Below are positions 12,212 through 22,163 of a DNA stretch of 64,000 nucleotides, piece after piece. The stretch comes from Gnetum montanum (Eukaryota > Streptophyta > Gnetopsida > Gnetales > Gnetaceae), in contig MNCI01005370.1 of NCBI GenBank assembly GCA_015680685.1, positions 239,132 through 303,131 on the forward strand, in the 5' to 3' direction. The position numbers and the translations under genes are program-made. The number at the start of each line of letters is the position of its first letter. Position 1 is the stretch's first letter. The notes beneath the pieces were generated by a model. That model made no database searches. It worked only from the letters and a program-made list of their open reading frames with translations, and was not told the origin of the DNA.

Positions 12212-12460
12212 GTTCAAATATAGCCATCTCCTAGTTCAATAGAGTAAGTGTCTCTGCTTTTGGCCAGTATATCCTTCACTTTTTCTCTTCTTTCCTGTGC
12301 CAAATTTTGCTCCAAAGACATGGAGATCCACTTTGATAAATTTAGATAACCAGAAAACATCTCATCAATGGGTTTCATTCTGGTCATGACCTCCAAAGTA
12401 ACCACCCCAAACCTGTAAACATCTCCTTTCGCTGATACCCATTCTCCAACAAAAGAAAAC
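12212..12460 (-). pseudogene. LRR receptor-like kinase fragment, kinase subdomains VIII/IX-X
   Basis: The minus-strand frame reads a VSAKGDVYRFGVVTLEVMTR segment followed by a PIDEMFSG and LNLSKWIS segment. This matches the activation-segment end and subdomain IX of plant leucine-rich-repeat receptor kinases, whose usual pattern is S-x-KGDVYS-[FY]-G-x-x-LLE-x-x-T-x-x-[KR]-P-T-[DE]-E-x-F. The usual Ser after Tyr is Arg here. The piece is about 75 codons, whereas a kinase domain is about 270. Catalytic-loop and ATP-binding parts are not found upstream, and a stop follows at 12214. It is an isolated fragment of a membrane receptor kinase gene and not a working gene. Confidence 0.7.
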
Positions 12461-12785
12461 CAGTTAAAAAGCTATTAATGAGCACAATTTTCAGAATTCT
12501 ACTGCTCCTGGTATTTTAGAGAATTGGTGATGATGCTGTATAAACATGACTTGGCTACTGTTCCATGAAATGGCCAAAATGTGCCAACAATAACATGAGT
12601 AAAAGTAAAGAAAAAAAAGGCTATAATAAATATGTAAAAATGGAAATGAAAGTAGAAACTTAGCCTACATGCATAAAGAGTAAAACAAAGTACATAAAAA
12701 GGTATAACAAATTAAGAAATAAAGGTTAGGATACATGGTCATTAGTGCATCTAGTTATAAGGGCACACAAAGGTTAATGTGCACT

Positions 12786-13400
12786 TCACTTGTGCAGATT
12801 CTTCCTAATCTTTGAAAGATTATGGAATGAGTGATCTACTTTGCACAAGCTTATATTCACCAACACCTTTACTGATGATGTTAAAAGGAAGTTCATCCCA
12901 TAATGCATCTTTTTACCTATTGTTGTCATCATTGGCTTTCTATTCCCTATTGGGTTGATGGATTTCATGGTTTGGAGCTTCTTCTTGGAGCTCCACTTCA
13001 AACCCCTACTTTATGTTCACATTATTGACAACCAAGGGAACTATGCTATCATTGTGAATGATGATCTCACCTTCCTTGTAAGGAAGGTAAATTTCTTAAT
13101 GGATGGAGGAGGACATAGCCCATAATTGAGCCAACCATGGTCTTCCCAGGATAAGGTTAAACCCTAGTGTCTCCTCCACCACTAAGAAATTGGCAATTTT
13201 GGGGAATTACTTCCCTACCACAAAATCCAAGGAGATGAATCCCTTGACCACAACCCTAGATTCATTAAAAAACTTGAGGATAGCTATTGATATACGTTGT
13301 ATTTGCTCTATCAAACCTAGTCACTCAATGATGGTGCATGGGATAATGTTAGTCATAACCTTATCATCTACATGCATCCAATGCACTTTAAACTACCCTA
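12786..13400 (-). pseudogene. Retropepsin fragment of a Ty3/gypsy-type element
   Basis: The minus-strand frame from about 13390 to 13010 includes VVVKGFISLDFVVG, then FLVVEETLGFNLILGRPWLA, then an SSSIH segment. This is the C-terminal half of a plant Ty3/gypsy protease with its conserved ILGRPWL strand. Stops interrupt it near 13350, 13209 and 13100. The expected catalytic Asp-Ser/Thr-Gly turn is not intact: the matching spot reads HVDDKVMTNIIP. A Lys-rich frame continues to 12786. No RT follows, so this is an isolated remnant, probably of a minus-strand element older than G2. Confidence 0.7.
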
Positions 13401-13611
13401 TATGTATGGTTATGAATAGAGTCCTAGTACTTCATCATTTTTGGGATTAACCTTGACTTTTTCTATTGTGACTTGTATCCTAGAATCGATAGGAGTTGTA
13501 TGTTTCTATTTGATAGTTTGTTTAAAGTCATTTGAGTACTTTATGTAACATGGGCAAGCATCTGTGAGATCAATATAGGTTGTAGTAAGTCACAATTTAT
13601 ACTTGCAGATA

Positions 13612-13850
13612 ATTATGAGTTACAATCTACTACAGTATGTTGTAATTACCAATTTTATGTATTTTCCTAGTCAGGTGATGAATTAGGAGATCACTATGTA
13701 TCATAGTGAGTTGCAATCTCATCGTACAAGTAACTATGAGTTACAATCTACTACAATATGCTTTAATGATTAATTTCATGTGTATCTAGATTGAAAGATG
13801 AGATACAAGCTACTACAAGTCATAGTGAGCCATGATCTCTAAGTTGTGAG
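13612..13850 (+). repeat. Tandem duplication of about 121 bp
   Basis: Two diverged copies (about 13612-13732 and 13733-13850) share TATGAGTTACAATCTACTAC and later TCATAGTGAG. The rest of 13490-14110 shows no gene. Confidence 0.65.
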
Positions 13851-14110
13851 ATACCACATGGTTGTAGTGGACTTGCAATCTACTGAGAAATAGAAACTAA
13901 AATAATATGCACCTGGATGAAGATGTAGTCTCGAAATAGGAAGGTAGTTACATGTTGTAGTCAAGTATAGTCTTGATTAAAATCATTTCTAAAGAAAAGA
14001 CATGATTTTTGAGGCATCCTAATTATCAGGAAAGGTAAAGTTACATTTGAAGAAGCTATAAATGGCCTAGATGATAGAATAGAAGGTGGCTAAGACTCAT
14101 TCTAAGTTAT

Positions 14111-14955
14111 TGATGAGTGGCGAGGTACCCCTACACTCAACCATATGAATATGAGTGCTTCATGTATGATCCGGTCGAACTCTGCAGACGGACTAGTTGT
14201 GGTATCTAGATAGTTACTCGTAGATTGCAATTCATTATCTTTCCACCTAGACTAGTATTAGCTTTGTCACGTATGATTTAGTCCAGAGTGAGGTGTATGA
14301 TGTGTTCCTATACTAATGCTACTCCTGGGTATGATGGGAAATAATATCAACTAAGCTAGGAGAGAGAGAATGAGAGAGAATTTAAACTAGCCTAAGTGCG
14401 ATGAGCATTCGTTCCTTAATCATCCCATACACATCTTCGACCTCATGCATGACTACCACTAGGATTACCAAGTGCATGGCCTAGGTACACTACTGGGTTA
14501 CCAAGTAGTCACACTTAAATGCTTGTGATTAAGTTGTACTCATTCCACGTTACTAGGAGATAAGGGTAGAGAGATATTAACTAAGAAAGCAATAAATAAT
14601 AATAAAAATTAAATAATTAAGCTAAGTGAATGTTGCAATGATGAAGTAATCTCAATTTTTATTGCCAGTCATGTGCATGTCCAAGTACGTCACACTCAAA
14701 TAAGGATGTCGTACAATTATAATCATCACACTATGAGCATGCACTGGGAGAAAGGGTTGAGAGGAAAAACACTAACAAAAAGTCCCTACCTTAATACTAA
14801 AAACTACTCTTTTTCTTTACCAAATCTGCCTGCCTCTTATTTATAGATGAGGAGACAGGCTGCAATATCACATATAGGATATCGTTTCTAGGCTATGATA
14901 TCATGTACGTGATATCATGGGTGCAATAACATAGCCAAAAATTCATGACTCATCA
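14111..14955 (-). repeat. G2 3' LTR
   Basis: On the minus strand it starts TGATGAG at 14955 and ends CTCATCA at 14111, 845 bp. GATATC-containing palindromes lie at 14850-14935 and a TATAAATAAGAGGC-like promoter near 14832-14846, matching the layout of the G1 LTRs. About 159 bp at the right end match 21739-21897. Confidence 0.85.
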
Positions 14956-14968
14956 TACCCCCATGACT
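14956..14968 (-). other. G2 polypurine tract
   Basis: On the minus strand AGTCATGGGGGTA immediately precedes the 3' LTR. The same phrase with one change precedes the 3' LTR of G1 at 30836-30848. Confidence 0.8.
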
Positions 14969-15149
14969 GAATGAAAATGCATCCTCTAGTTAAAGTGAGA
15001 ACAAGCTCCATTGATTACACAATAAATAGGTATGGGATTATTGACTGACTAGAATGGATTCATGCTGTATGGAATTAGAACAAAATTGAGACACAACACA
15101 AAGAACACAAAATAAAGTCCTATAACTACAAAATTCAGTGGAACTCATG

Positions 15150-17917
15150 TAGTTCCTAGTGGCACTGGCTCCTCCATGGGTGCCTTTCCCTTGTCTTGCG
15201 CTCCAAGTCTTGGGATTTGATGGAATCAATATATGGCCTGGAGTTTCTCCTCTTCAATTCATGGATCCTATGCCATCCATGCTAATGTTCCAATGTTTGA
15301 TGGAGTTGGCACCTCCCATGGACATGGTAGTTTCGAAAACATTTTATTTTCTTTGACATACCAAGTTGCAAACACTCTTTGTTCCTTCTTGTAGGCTTTG
15401 GCTTTGTCTCTGTATTCTTGAAAATTTGTGAGCCATCAAGCCAAGTCTGTTGTGATACCTTTTTGCCCATGGTAGCTTGCTTTAACCACCTCAAGTTTAG
15501 AATTGCAACCTCCAATTTTTGCAATGTTTTCTTGTGTTCTACAAATTCTATTTCATATTTGACATAGGTGGTGGCTACCTATTGCTCAAGCTCTATTCTT
15601 GAGCACCCTACCACAAGTTTGCCAACTCCATGTACTCTGTAAGGCCCTAGATCTACAGGTCCCAACTCTTAACTTCCGCCTGGTGGACAAACGCATATGT
15701 ATCCAATATGGCCCACCAGTCAGTGTGTTGAGCACTGAGAGCATTGATGTGGGCATTGGACATATGGATCTCCTTTTCAATAATTTTTTTATACATTCCC
15801 ACCTGGTCCTGAAAATGATCCTTTCGTTTCTTGTGCCATTTAGCGTCATTCTACCATGCGCTTATTTCAATGACCGTCTTCTAACGAACGGCATGTACCT
15901 CCTCTATCGAGAGGGTCTGATTTTCCCTGGCTAAACGATTCATGTCCTAGTTGACCCTAATTAGTTATTTTTGAAACGATTGAAAATTTTCTTTAAGAAC
16001 ATTATTTTGTTTCTCCACAGAGGTCAACTGAAGGTTGTCAACAACAAGTTGTTTGTTCTCCTCTTGTAAGGCTTTGAGTGTCTTGGTGTACGCGTAAGTT
16101 TGTGCATGTGCTGTAGAGGCATCCCAAATAGCCTTCTCTTTTTCTTCTACCACCCTTTTATTCTTTGTCAACAACTTAGTAAGTTACTCAATTTTGAAAG
16201 TATTTAGTTGGTCTACAGGAATGAATTGAGAAGGATCCCACTATGCTACTTGCAGGATCACGAGCTTTTCTTGCAATCTTTGCACTTCTGCCTTAGTGTG
16301 CTCGACTCTCATCTCCATTAAGACCAGCTTTCCCTTGGTAGAAATGAGATCTAATTGTATTATTGTAACATCATGTGGGATGTCAAATAAGGACATCATT
16401 ACCTATCCTATTTGTAGAAATCGGTCAAGTACATCCTCATGTTCTACAAGAGTCATTGAGGTACCTGTTAGAGTTTGAGCATCACGTGCTCCTTTACGAT
16501 CTATTGGTTGCACAACAAGCACATTGAATGATTATTTAATGTGGTCTGTGACCACTTCTGCGGCTCCTGCTGCATCCTGGTTCCACATGACCACCACCAT
16601 GGCCCCTTCACCAGTTTCCAACTGCACCTAAAAAGACACAAAGTTTCCTATAATTTGTTGTGACCAAGCGCTCTATCCTCCTCCTATCTGAATGGACACT
16701 TCACCTTGTGTGTGATCCATAGAAACTGTAGGCTATATAGCATCATTGATGATGCAGAAGAGATTTGCATCATCACGACTTCCCCAACTGACCATCTCAA
16801 CAATGGCCCTAAGATGGCTCATTGATGATCTGTAATCTTACAGTGATGGCGGTGGTTGATCTTGTTGGCCCATGCTAGGCCCTGCTTCTTATTTTTGACT
16901 AGGTCTCATGCTTGGAAGTTGGCTGGGTCCTGCAAGTTGAGTTTCAGTTGGCCCTTTCATCTATTCTTTTTCTTGTTCTGGCCCGAGCGTCTCACCGGTG
17001 ATTTTCCTTGCAGCTGGTGGCTTTAGCAGTTCAACATATGAAGCATTTTAGGCTTTTCAGAGGACATTGTTGGTGTATCCTCTAATACCAGCACATCTGC
17101 ATAGCTTCCTAATAAGACAAGGGAAGGGAAATGAAAACTTCCCTATCTTCTGTTCTTCAAACTACCTCAGGATCTCCGTAAAATATAGATGAGGCAAGTT
17201 AGCATTAACCTTTCCCATCAACACTGCACATCCTCTTGTCATATATGTTGAAATTATTTTTAAACCTTTTGTGGGAAAGATGTGATAAGTCCCTATTTTG
17301 AAATAAATCCTCTCTTCCGTCATCAAATCCCCAAAGGTCTTATCTTCCTTGTTGTATGCCCTATCAAACCAAACTCATCGTGCATTAGGGTCTAAGTAGG
17401 TAGACCACTAAGCAACCTTTGGCCCTATATTTGGAAGGTTTAATACTTCTGAAATGTCTTGAATAGAGAAGTCAAAAATCACACCACAAATGTTAACAAT
17501 GGTTCCTTGTTCCTTATTGTGTCAAAATTGGTACATTTCCCCCAAGTACCAGGCACCACTTTCAAAGAGGGTAGGCCATAATGGGGATCCTTTGAGGTGA
17601 TCCCTAATGACCTCTGGAGAAAATTCTATGAAACATCCAAAGTTTAATTCCATGATCACTACAGTAAATATGGACCTTTCATGGATGGCCTGAACACAAT
17701 CCTGGGGCAACGTGAGATGTCATTCCTGTTCAGACGTTGTTGTAGCTCCTCCTTTCACCTACCTTGATTGTACAGTGGTAGGGTCTTCTTGGTGGATACT
17801 AAATGATTTTTCCTCTTACTCTGCATGTTGTTCAGCAGGAATGTGTCCTTCACCTCTCCTAAGTCGCTTGATCCCACCTTGAGTAGGACCTTCTTGTTGT
17901 GCGTGTTTCGGGGCCAT
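15150..17917 (-). pseudogene. G2 ORF3: putative plant transposon protein (Transposase_32-like) with coiled coil
   Basis: A decayed frame starts at an ATG (minus strand, 17917). Its first third contains a segment with GTIVNICGVIFDFSIQDISE followed by VLNLPNIG, and later TYHIFPTKGLKIIS. That is the pattern of the plant putative-transposon domain (a short beta segment, then 'In-xx-L-x-LP', then a Pro-Thr-containing helix). The middle third (about 16174-15965) is a Lys/Glu/Gln-rich coiled coil, and the last part is basic. Several stops and at least one frameshift break it. Such ORFs are found as extra genes in plant LTR elements. Biochemical role is unknown. Family assignment is by recalled pattern only. 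Confidence 0.6.
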
Positions 17918-18220
17918 CTGTAATCACACAAGGCTAATCGTTAGTAAGGTTGTTACCAAAGTTAGGTTGTACCTTACTGCTTACCTTAATGAATTTTTTT
18001 TATCTCCATGTGACATTAATTNAACTAAGCTGAACACTCCAGGTTCAAGTAGGTTCAAACGAAATGCAAATTGAAGCACCAACGAGCGAGTTATGGATAT
18101 GAAAGCAAGGGACGTGCAATCGTGAGTCATAGAGAGGAATTTGAAAAAATTTCCATGCGTGAATAGTTTCACATGATGTTGATTAGCACAGGGGATCACA
18201 TATATATATACTTTTAGGAT

Positions 18221-18246
18221 GTGATATCGTGTACGCGATATTGCGG
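18221..18246. repeat. GATATC-type palindromic motif upstream of G2 ORF3
   Basis: GTGATATCGTGTACGCGATA followed by TTGCGG matches the U3 palindromes of the G1 LTRs but lies inside G2, about 300 bp before ORF3. It may be a leftover of an LTR or an internal regulatory site. Confidence 0.5.
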
Positions 18247-19830
18247 CCTATTAATGTTAGGGCACTTTATAGAATGTACCGAATTTTTAATATATATTTT
18301 TTTTTTTGAAATTAAATGATGTAATCTAAGGACATCTAGATGAGTGTTAAAGGATTCCAGGGTAATTCAACTGGTTCTGAAGGCACGAAAATTATGATGG
18401 TGTGGAATTTATCAATAAGGACCTCGAATGGTAAGGGAGAGAAAAAGGTTATGTGATGGTTCATGGGAACATTGAATTGCAGGGATAGTAATAAGGGAAA
18501 TAATATCATTGACAATACACTAAGGGTAATAGATGATGTGTAGAATATGTGTTATGAGTGAAAATTATAAAAAAGAATTACGCAAGTGGGTCCTCCCCAA
18601 AATAGGTTCCAACCTATAATGGCCTTGCGTAACCACACCTTAAAATGTCCATAGGCACTAGAAGGGTTAAATGTAATCCACACTGGTTCCACAAACACAC
18701 ACATGTAAGTATCATCGAAATGAGGTAAAAATTCTACGCTACACAAGACACGAGCTACAATTACATGAACAGTGAGATGAGATAGAATATAGAAGGGATT
18801 GTAGAGATTGGAACATGAGGTAACTAACCCAGGGCATAATGAATCCTGTGTGTAAGGCATGATTAATGTTTCATCCCATGATGAATCCTACGTGACACCA
18901 CATTGTTTCATCCCATGATGAGTGACTATGAGAGTACCATAACAACAAGGTGTATGATCACTTGGTATTTTGTTCAAGGGAGGAGTGATTTTTGCTTTAT
19001 GACACTTTCTTTGTTTTTGTTTTTGTTTTTTTTTTTTTTTTATGAATGCTAAATCTAGAGAAACTGCCAACCTTCAGGTATGGATGCATGTCTTTCCAGT
19101 GGGATCCCCTAGAACAGCATTGGATTTTTAACTACCTTGTGATTACTCTTACTCCCATTTTGCGTTAGATCTAGAAGGATCTTAGTACAACCATGTTGCG
19201 TGATAACTCTCACAGACGTCACCAAAGAGAATCTGCAAGTCCCCTTGAAGTCACACCCTAATCATTTCCTCTTGATCCATCCTTCTTCATTTTGGGTACA
19301 ATGAACATTGAATTAATTTTAAGTTTTGAGAATGTCAAGAATATCACTATACCCTCGAACAGAACCTCTTATTTGTAGAATGGATGAGTGGGTGTAATGG
19401 GCTCACTATCCAAATAATTGATCCCTCGAGACTCGACAACATAGAACACACCTCAACCAACAAGCCACATGAGTGTTTTATTTGTAGATGAGATTACTTA
19501 TAAAAAGATAAAAAGACAAAAAGATAAAACAAGAAATTGAAAAATGAAAAACTAGAAAACAAAAAGTTGTAAAATTAAAGAGAATGAAAAATATTTATTG
19601 ATCCTACTTATTATTGGAATGGGGGATATCCCCCATAACTAAACGGTTGAGCATAGCAAGGATTAAAAATGAAAGATGAGGATCCTTGTATGTTGGAAAT
19701 ATCGAAACTTGGTCATACTTACCCCATTGGGGTTCACACACCTAATTATAGTAAGCATAGTGGGGCAATTTATAAGATGTGGTTCCCGGGTAAAGAGTTG
19801 ACCCACTATGATACTTGAGACCATAAGATG
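18247..19830. other. G2 interior with no recognised protein domain
   Basis: Only short frames are present (for example a 102-codon minus frame at 18552-18860). Homopolymer T near 19020-19040 and A/T-rich lead-in near 19495-19590. No pol motif seen on either strand. Confidence 0.55.
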
Positions 19831-19849
19831 GTATGCAAGGATCGGATTT

Positions 19850-21597
19850 CATCCTCCATGGTTGTATTCATTACATTGTATGGTTGTTGGAGTGTTAATT
19901 GGTGGCCCTGATGAGGTGACACAAGGGGTTGGGTTCAAGGAGAAGGATGCACCACAGTGTTGGACTTGTGCTGAGTTGGAGAATGCAATGACCTTGGAAC
20001 TGTGTTTTCCCTTCCTATAGTCATGTCTAAAGAAGGGGCATCTTTGACATTGAGGAGGTCCCTCAATGCTGTTGGAAATAGTAGCACAAGTAACGTTTGT
20101 GGGTTGTTGCTATGGTGTAGACACTTCAAGAACAGTTGGTGGTGATGTAGAAGGAGGGAAAAGATGAGAATGTTGAAATTTAGAAGAAGTGTAAGGTACA
20201 CAAGGCGGTGGTTGTGTTGAGGATATGGGTTGATAGTACTGAGAAGAATAATAATGTGGCGAGATAGAGTATGTTGACCCAGTCATGAAAATAGGATGTT
20301 GAACTAGATAAGCATTTGGATTCGGATGATACGAAGGGTATCCCCAGTTTAGGGATGACTTCCTTCATGACTAGGATTGTTGCCACTATGATCGGACACA
20401 ATATCTCTGTATGAAATTTGGGTGTAACGTGATTCCCCAATGCTCATATAAATGTAACAAGATTGGGCATTGGCCCTTGGGGTGATCGTATAGGCAAATG
20501 CTGCATTCATACATATGATTGGCAGTTGAGCTTTTATTTTCTTCATCCCTTCTTTCTGATTGTCTAATGATATTTTGTCCTACTTTTTGGATTTTTAAAA
20601 CTCTATCTCCAATAATATTGATATATTCTCCACACTTTTTATGCATCCATTCTAGCATCTTATTGATATTTTCCTTGATTTCACCTAATGATTATTGTAC
20701 TGGCAAAGATGGTTCTTCCTCCTTGAAATAGATTGATTTCTCCTTTTTATGATTATGGACCTCTATTAAGTTGAGATTTTGGTCCTATTGATGTTTTTCA
20801 ACACTCTCCCATCTAGCCATTTCTCCTTCTTATTTTGCTACCCTCTTAATAACCTCTTGGAATTGATGGGTTCGTAGTTCATATAGTTGACCTTGGGCAT
20901 ACTTCCCTAGGGTCTCTCTTGTTTCATCACGAAGCCCATCAATGATATGGTACATTAGCCTTTCCTCGGAGAACTCATGGCCTGGACAGTTGTTTAACAA
21001 TGCATAATATCTTTCTAAGGCCATGTCCAAGGGTTCATGTTGTGCTTGTTTCCACTCTTGGATTTTTTTCCTCAAGGTCGACACTATTGCGTAAGTTTGA
21101 TATCTTTCATTAAAGAGTTCTACTATTGTTGGCCAATGTCAAATTGAATTTTTTTTTAATGATCTATACCATACTTTTGCTTGGCCAACGAGTGTCATAG
21201 GAAAGAGCTTGAGTTTTTGCCAATCATTATCAATGTTGTTCCATGCATAGGCATTGTAGAAGGCTTGTAAATGTTGTTGCGGATCTAAGTCATAACCTCC
21301 TGAGAAATTGGGAAAGTTGTTTAAATCAAGCCTAGGTAGGAGGCTCTCTTTACGATGCCTACGGAAGATTTGAACAACCTCTTGTAATTGCATTAGGATT
21401 GAAGTAGCTAGTAGGGGTTCATCGTCATCAAGTAAGTTATGCTTTCATGCGTTGGGATGATGCTGCCTTCGTTTATGTTTATAAGAAACCCCCACCTCAG
21501 ATTGCGTACTCCAATCTTCATTGTCATATAATTCGTTGGTTCTCCAATGAATTGCCTCACTAGATGTGGCATTATCATAGTCTTGTAGGAGAGGCAT
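19850..21597 (-). pseudogene. gag: G2 gag, nearly full length with few stops
   Basis: The frame starts at the ATG on the minus strand at 21597. In order it shows a polar N-terminus, a retrotransposon Gag core (segments FPNFSGGYDLDPQQHLQAF, LERYYALLNNCPGHEFSEER and IIDGLRDETRETLGKYAQGQ), a linker and a zinc knuckle ECSICLYDHPKGQCP near 20500 (C-x2-C-x3-H-x4-C). A Pro/Ser/Tyr-rich tail continues to about 19850. Only a handful of in-frame stops interrupt it, such as one at 21142-21144 in the core. Gag would form the particle shell and bind RNA. G2 gag lacks the N-terminal THPNEY-type block seen in G1, G3 and G4. Confidence 0.8.
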
Positions 21598-21720
21598 GAT
21601 TGTGAAATTGTGTGTGAATTTGTATGTGACTTTTTGTAATTATTTCTTCCTAAAATATATATCGTTAATTCTTTTACAGTGACCTTGTATGATATAACTA
21701 ATCTAGATAACTAGCATCGT

Positions 21721-21737
21721 CCCCAGTAGCAGTGCCA
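21721..21737 (-). other. G2 primer-binding site, tRNA-Asp type
   Basis: On the minus strand TGGCACTGCTACTGGGG. It differs from the complement of the plant tRNA-Asp 3' end (TGGCGCCGTTGCCGGGG) by five transitions. Confidence 0.7.
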
Positions 21738-21738
21738 A

Positions 21739-21897
21739 TGATGAGTGGCGAGGTACCCCTACACTCAACCGTACAAATACCAATGCTTCACGCACGATCT
21801 GGTCAAACTCCACAAACAGACTAGTTGTGGTATCTAGACAGTTACTCATAGATCATAGTTCATTTTCTTCCCACCTAGACTAGTATTAGCTTTGTCA
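21739..21897 (-). repeat. G2 5' LTR, truncated to its last 159 bp
   Basis: Matches 14111-14269. The homology stops at GCTTTGTCA, where Copia-like LTR sequence begins with a few shared bases (TCA). The remaining 690 bp of the LTR are missing. Confidence 0.8.
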
Positions 21898-22148
21898 AAA
21901 CATCTTCTTTTGGCTTGTAGATTTTTTTTCTAATTGAGACTTTATGTCATTTGAGATCAGCATCTCAACTCTCATTTTGTCATCCCAACTCTTGTCTTGA
22001 CAACTCAACTCTTGTTGTCACAATATCATCTTGTCACTTTAAAGCTCATGATTGTGCTCTTATCATGTTCTTTATTAGCCTTGAAAAACTGCAAGCACAT
22101 CCTCCACATTCTCCATTTCTAAGGTTTTGAAATACTAAAAGGTCAACA
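21898..22148 (-). repeat. C1 3' LTR, truncated
   Basis: On the minus strand it starts TGTTGACC right after the polypurine tract. It aligns with 33500-33780, including CTTCTTTTGGCTTGTAGA, TCATCCCAACTCT and TTCTAAGGTTTTGA. Its other end is lost at the G2 junction. Confidence 0.8.
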
Positions 22149-22150
22149 AT

Positions 22151-22163
22151 TTCCCCCTTTTTG
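22151..22163 (-). other. C1 polypurine tract
   Basis: Minus-strand CAAAAAGGGGGAAA lies two to three bases before the TGTTGACC start of the 3' LTR. Confidence 0.75.

Larger units (their letters stand above)
14111..21897 (-). mobile_element. G2: Ty3/gypsy-like element with gag and ORF3 but no pol
   Basis: Read on the minus strand it has a truncated 5' LTR (21739-21897), a tRNA-Asp-type primer site (21721-21737), gag (from 21597 to about 19850), about 1.9 kb without recognised coding, ORF3 (17917 to about 15150), a purine tract and the 3' LTR (14955 to 14111). No protease, RT, RNase H or integrase motif occurs between gag and ORF3. The sequence near 19630 resembles the post-integrase leader of G3 (about 63735), which suggests pol was lost by internal deletion. 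The 5' LTR is cut at a junction with the Copia-like LTR. The terminus and gag are shared with G1, G3 and G4. Confidence 0.82.

Noticed and set aside
14111-14955. Solo LTR
   Set aside because: Flanking 5-mers differ (GTTAT and TACCC), and a polypurine tract lies next to its start, so it is the 3' LTR of G2.
15599-15934. 111-codon plus-strand frame
   Set aside because: Antisense to the coiled-coil part of G2 ORF3, and no domain recognised.
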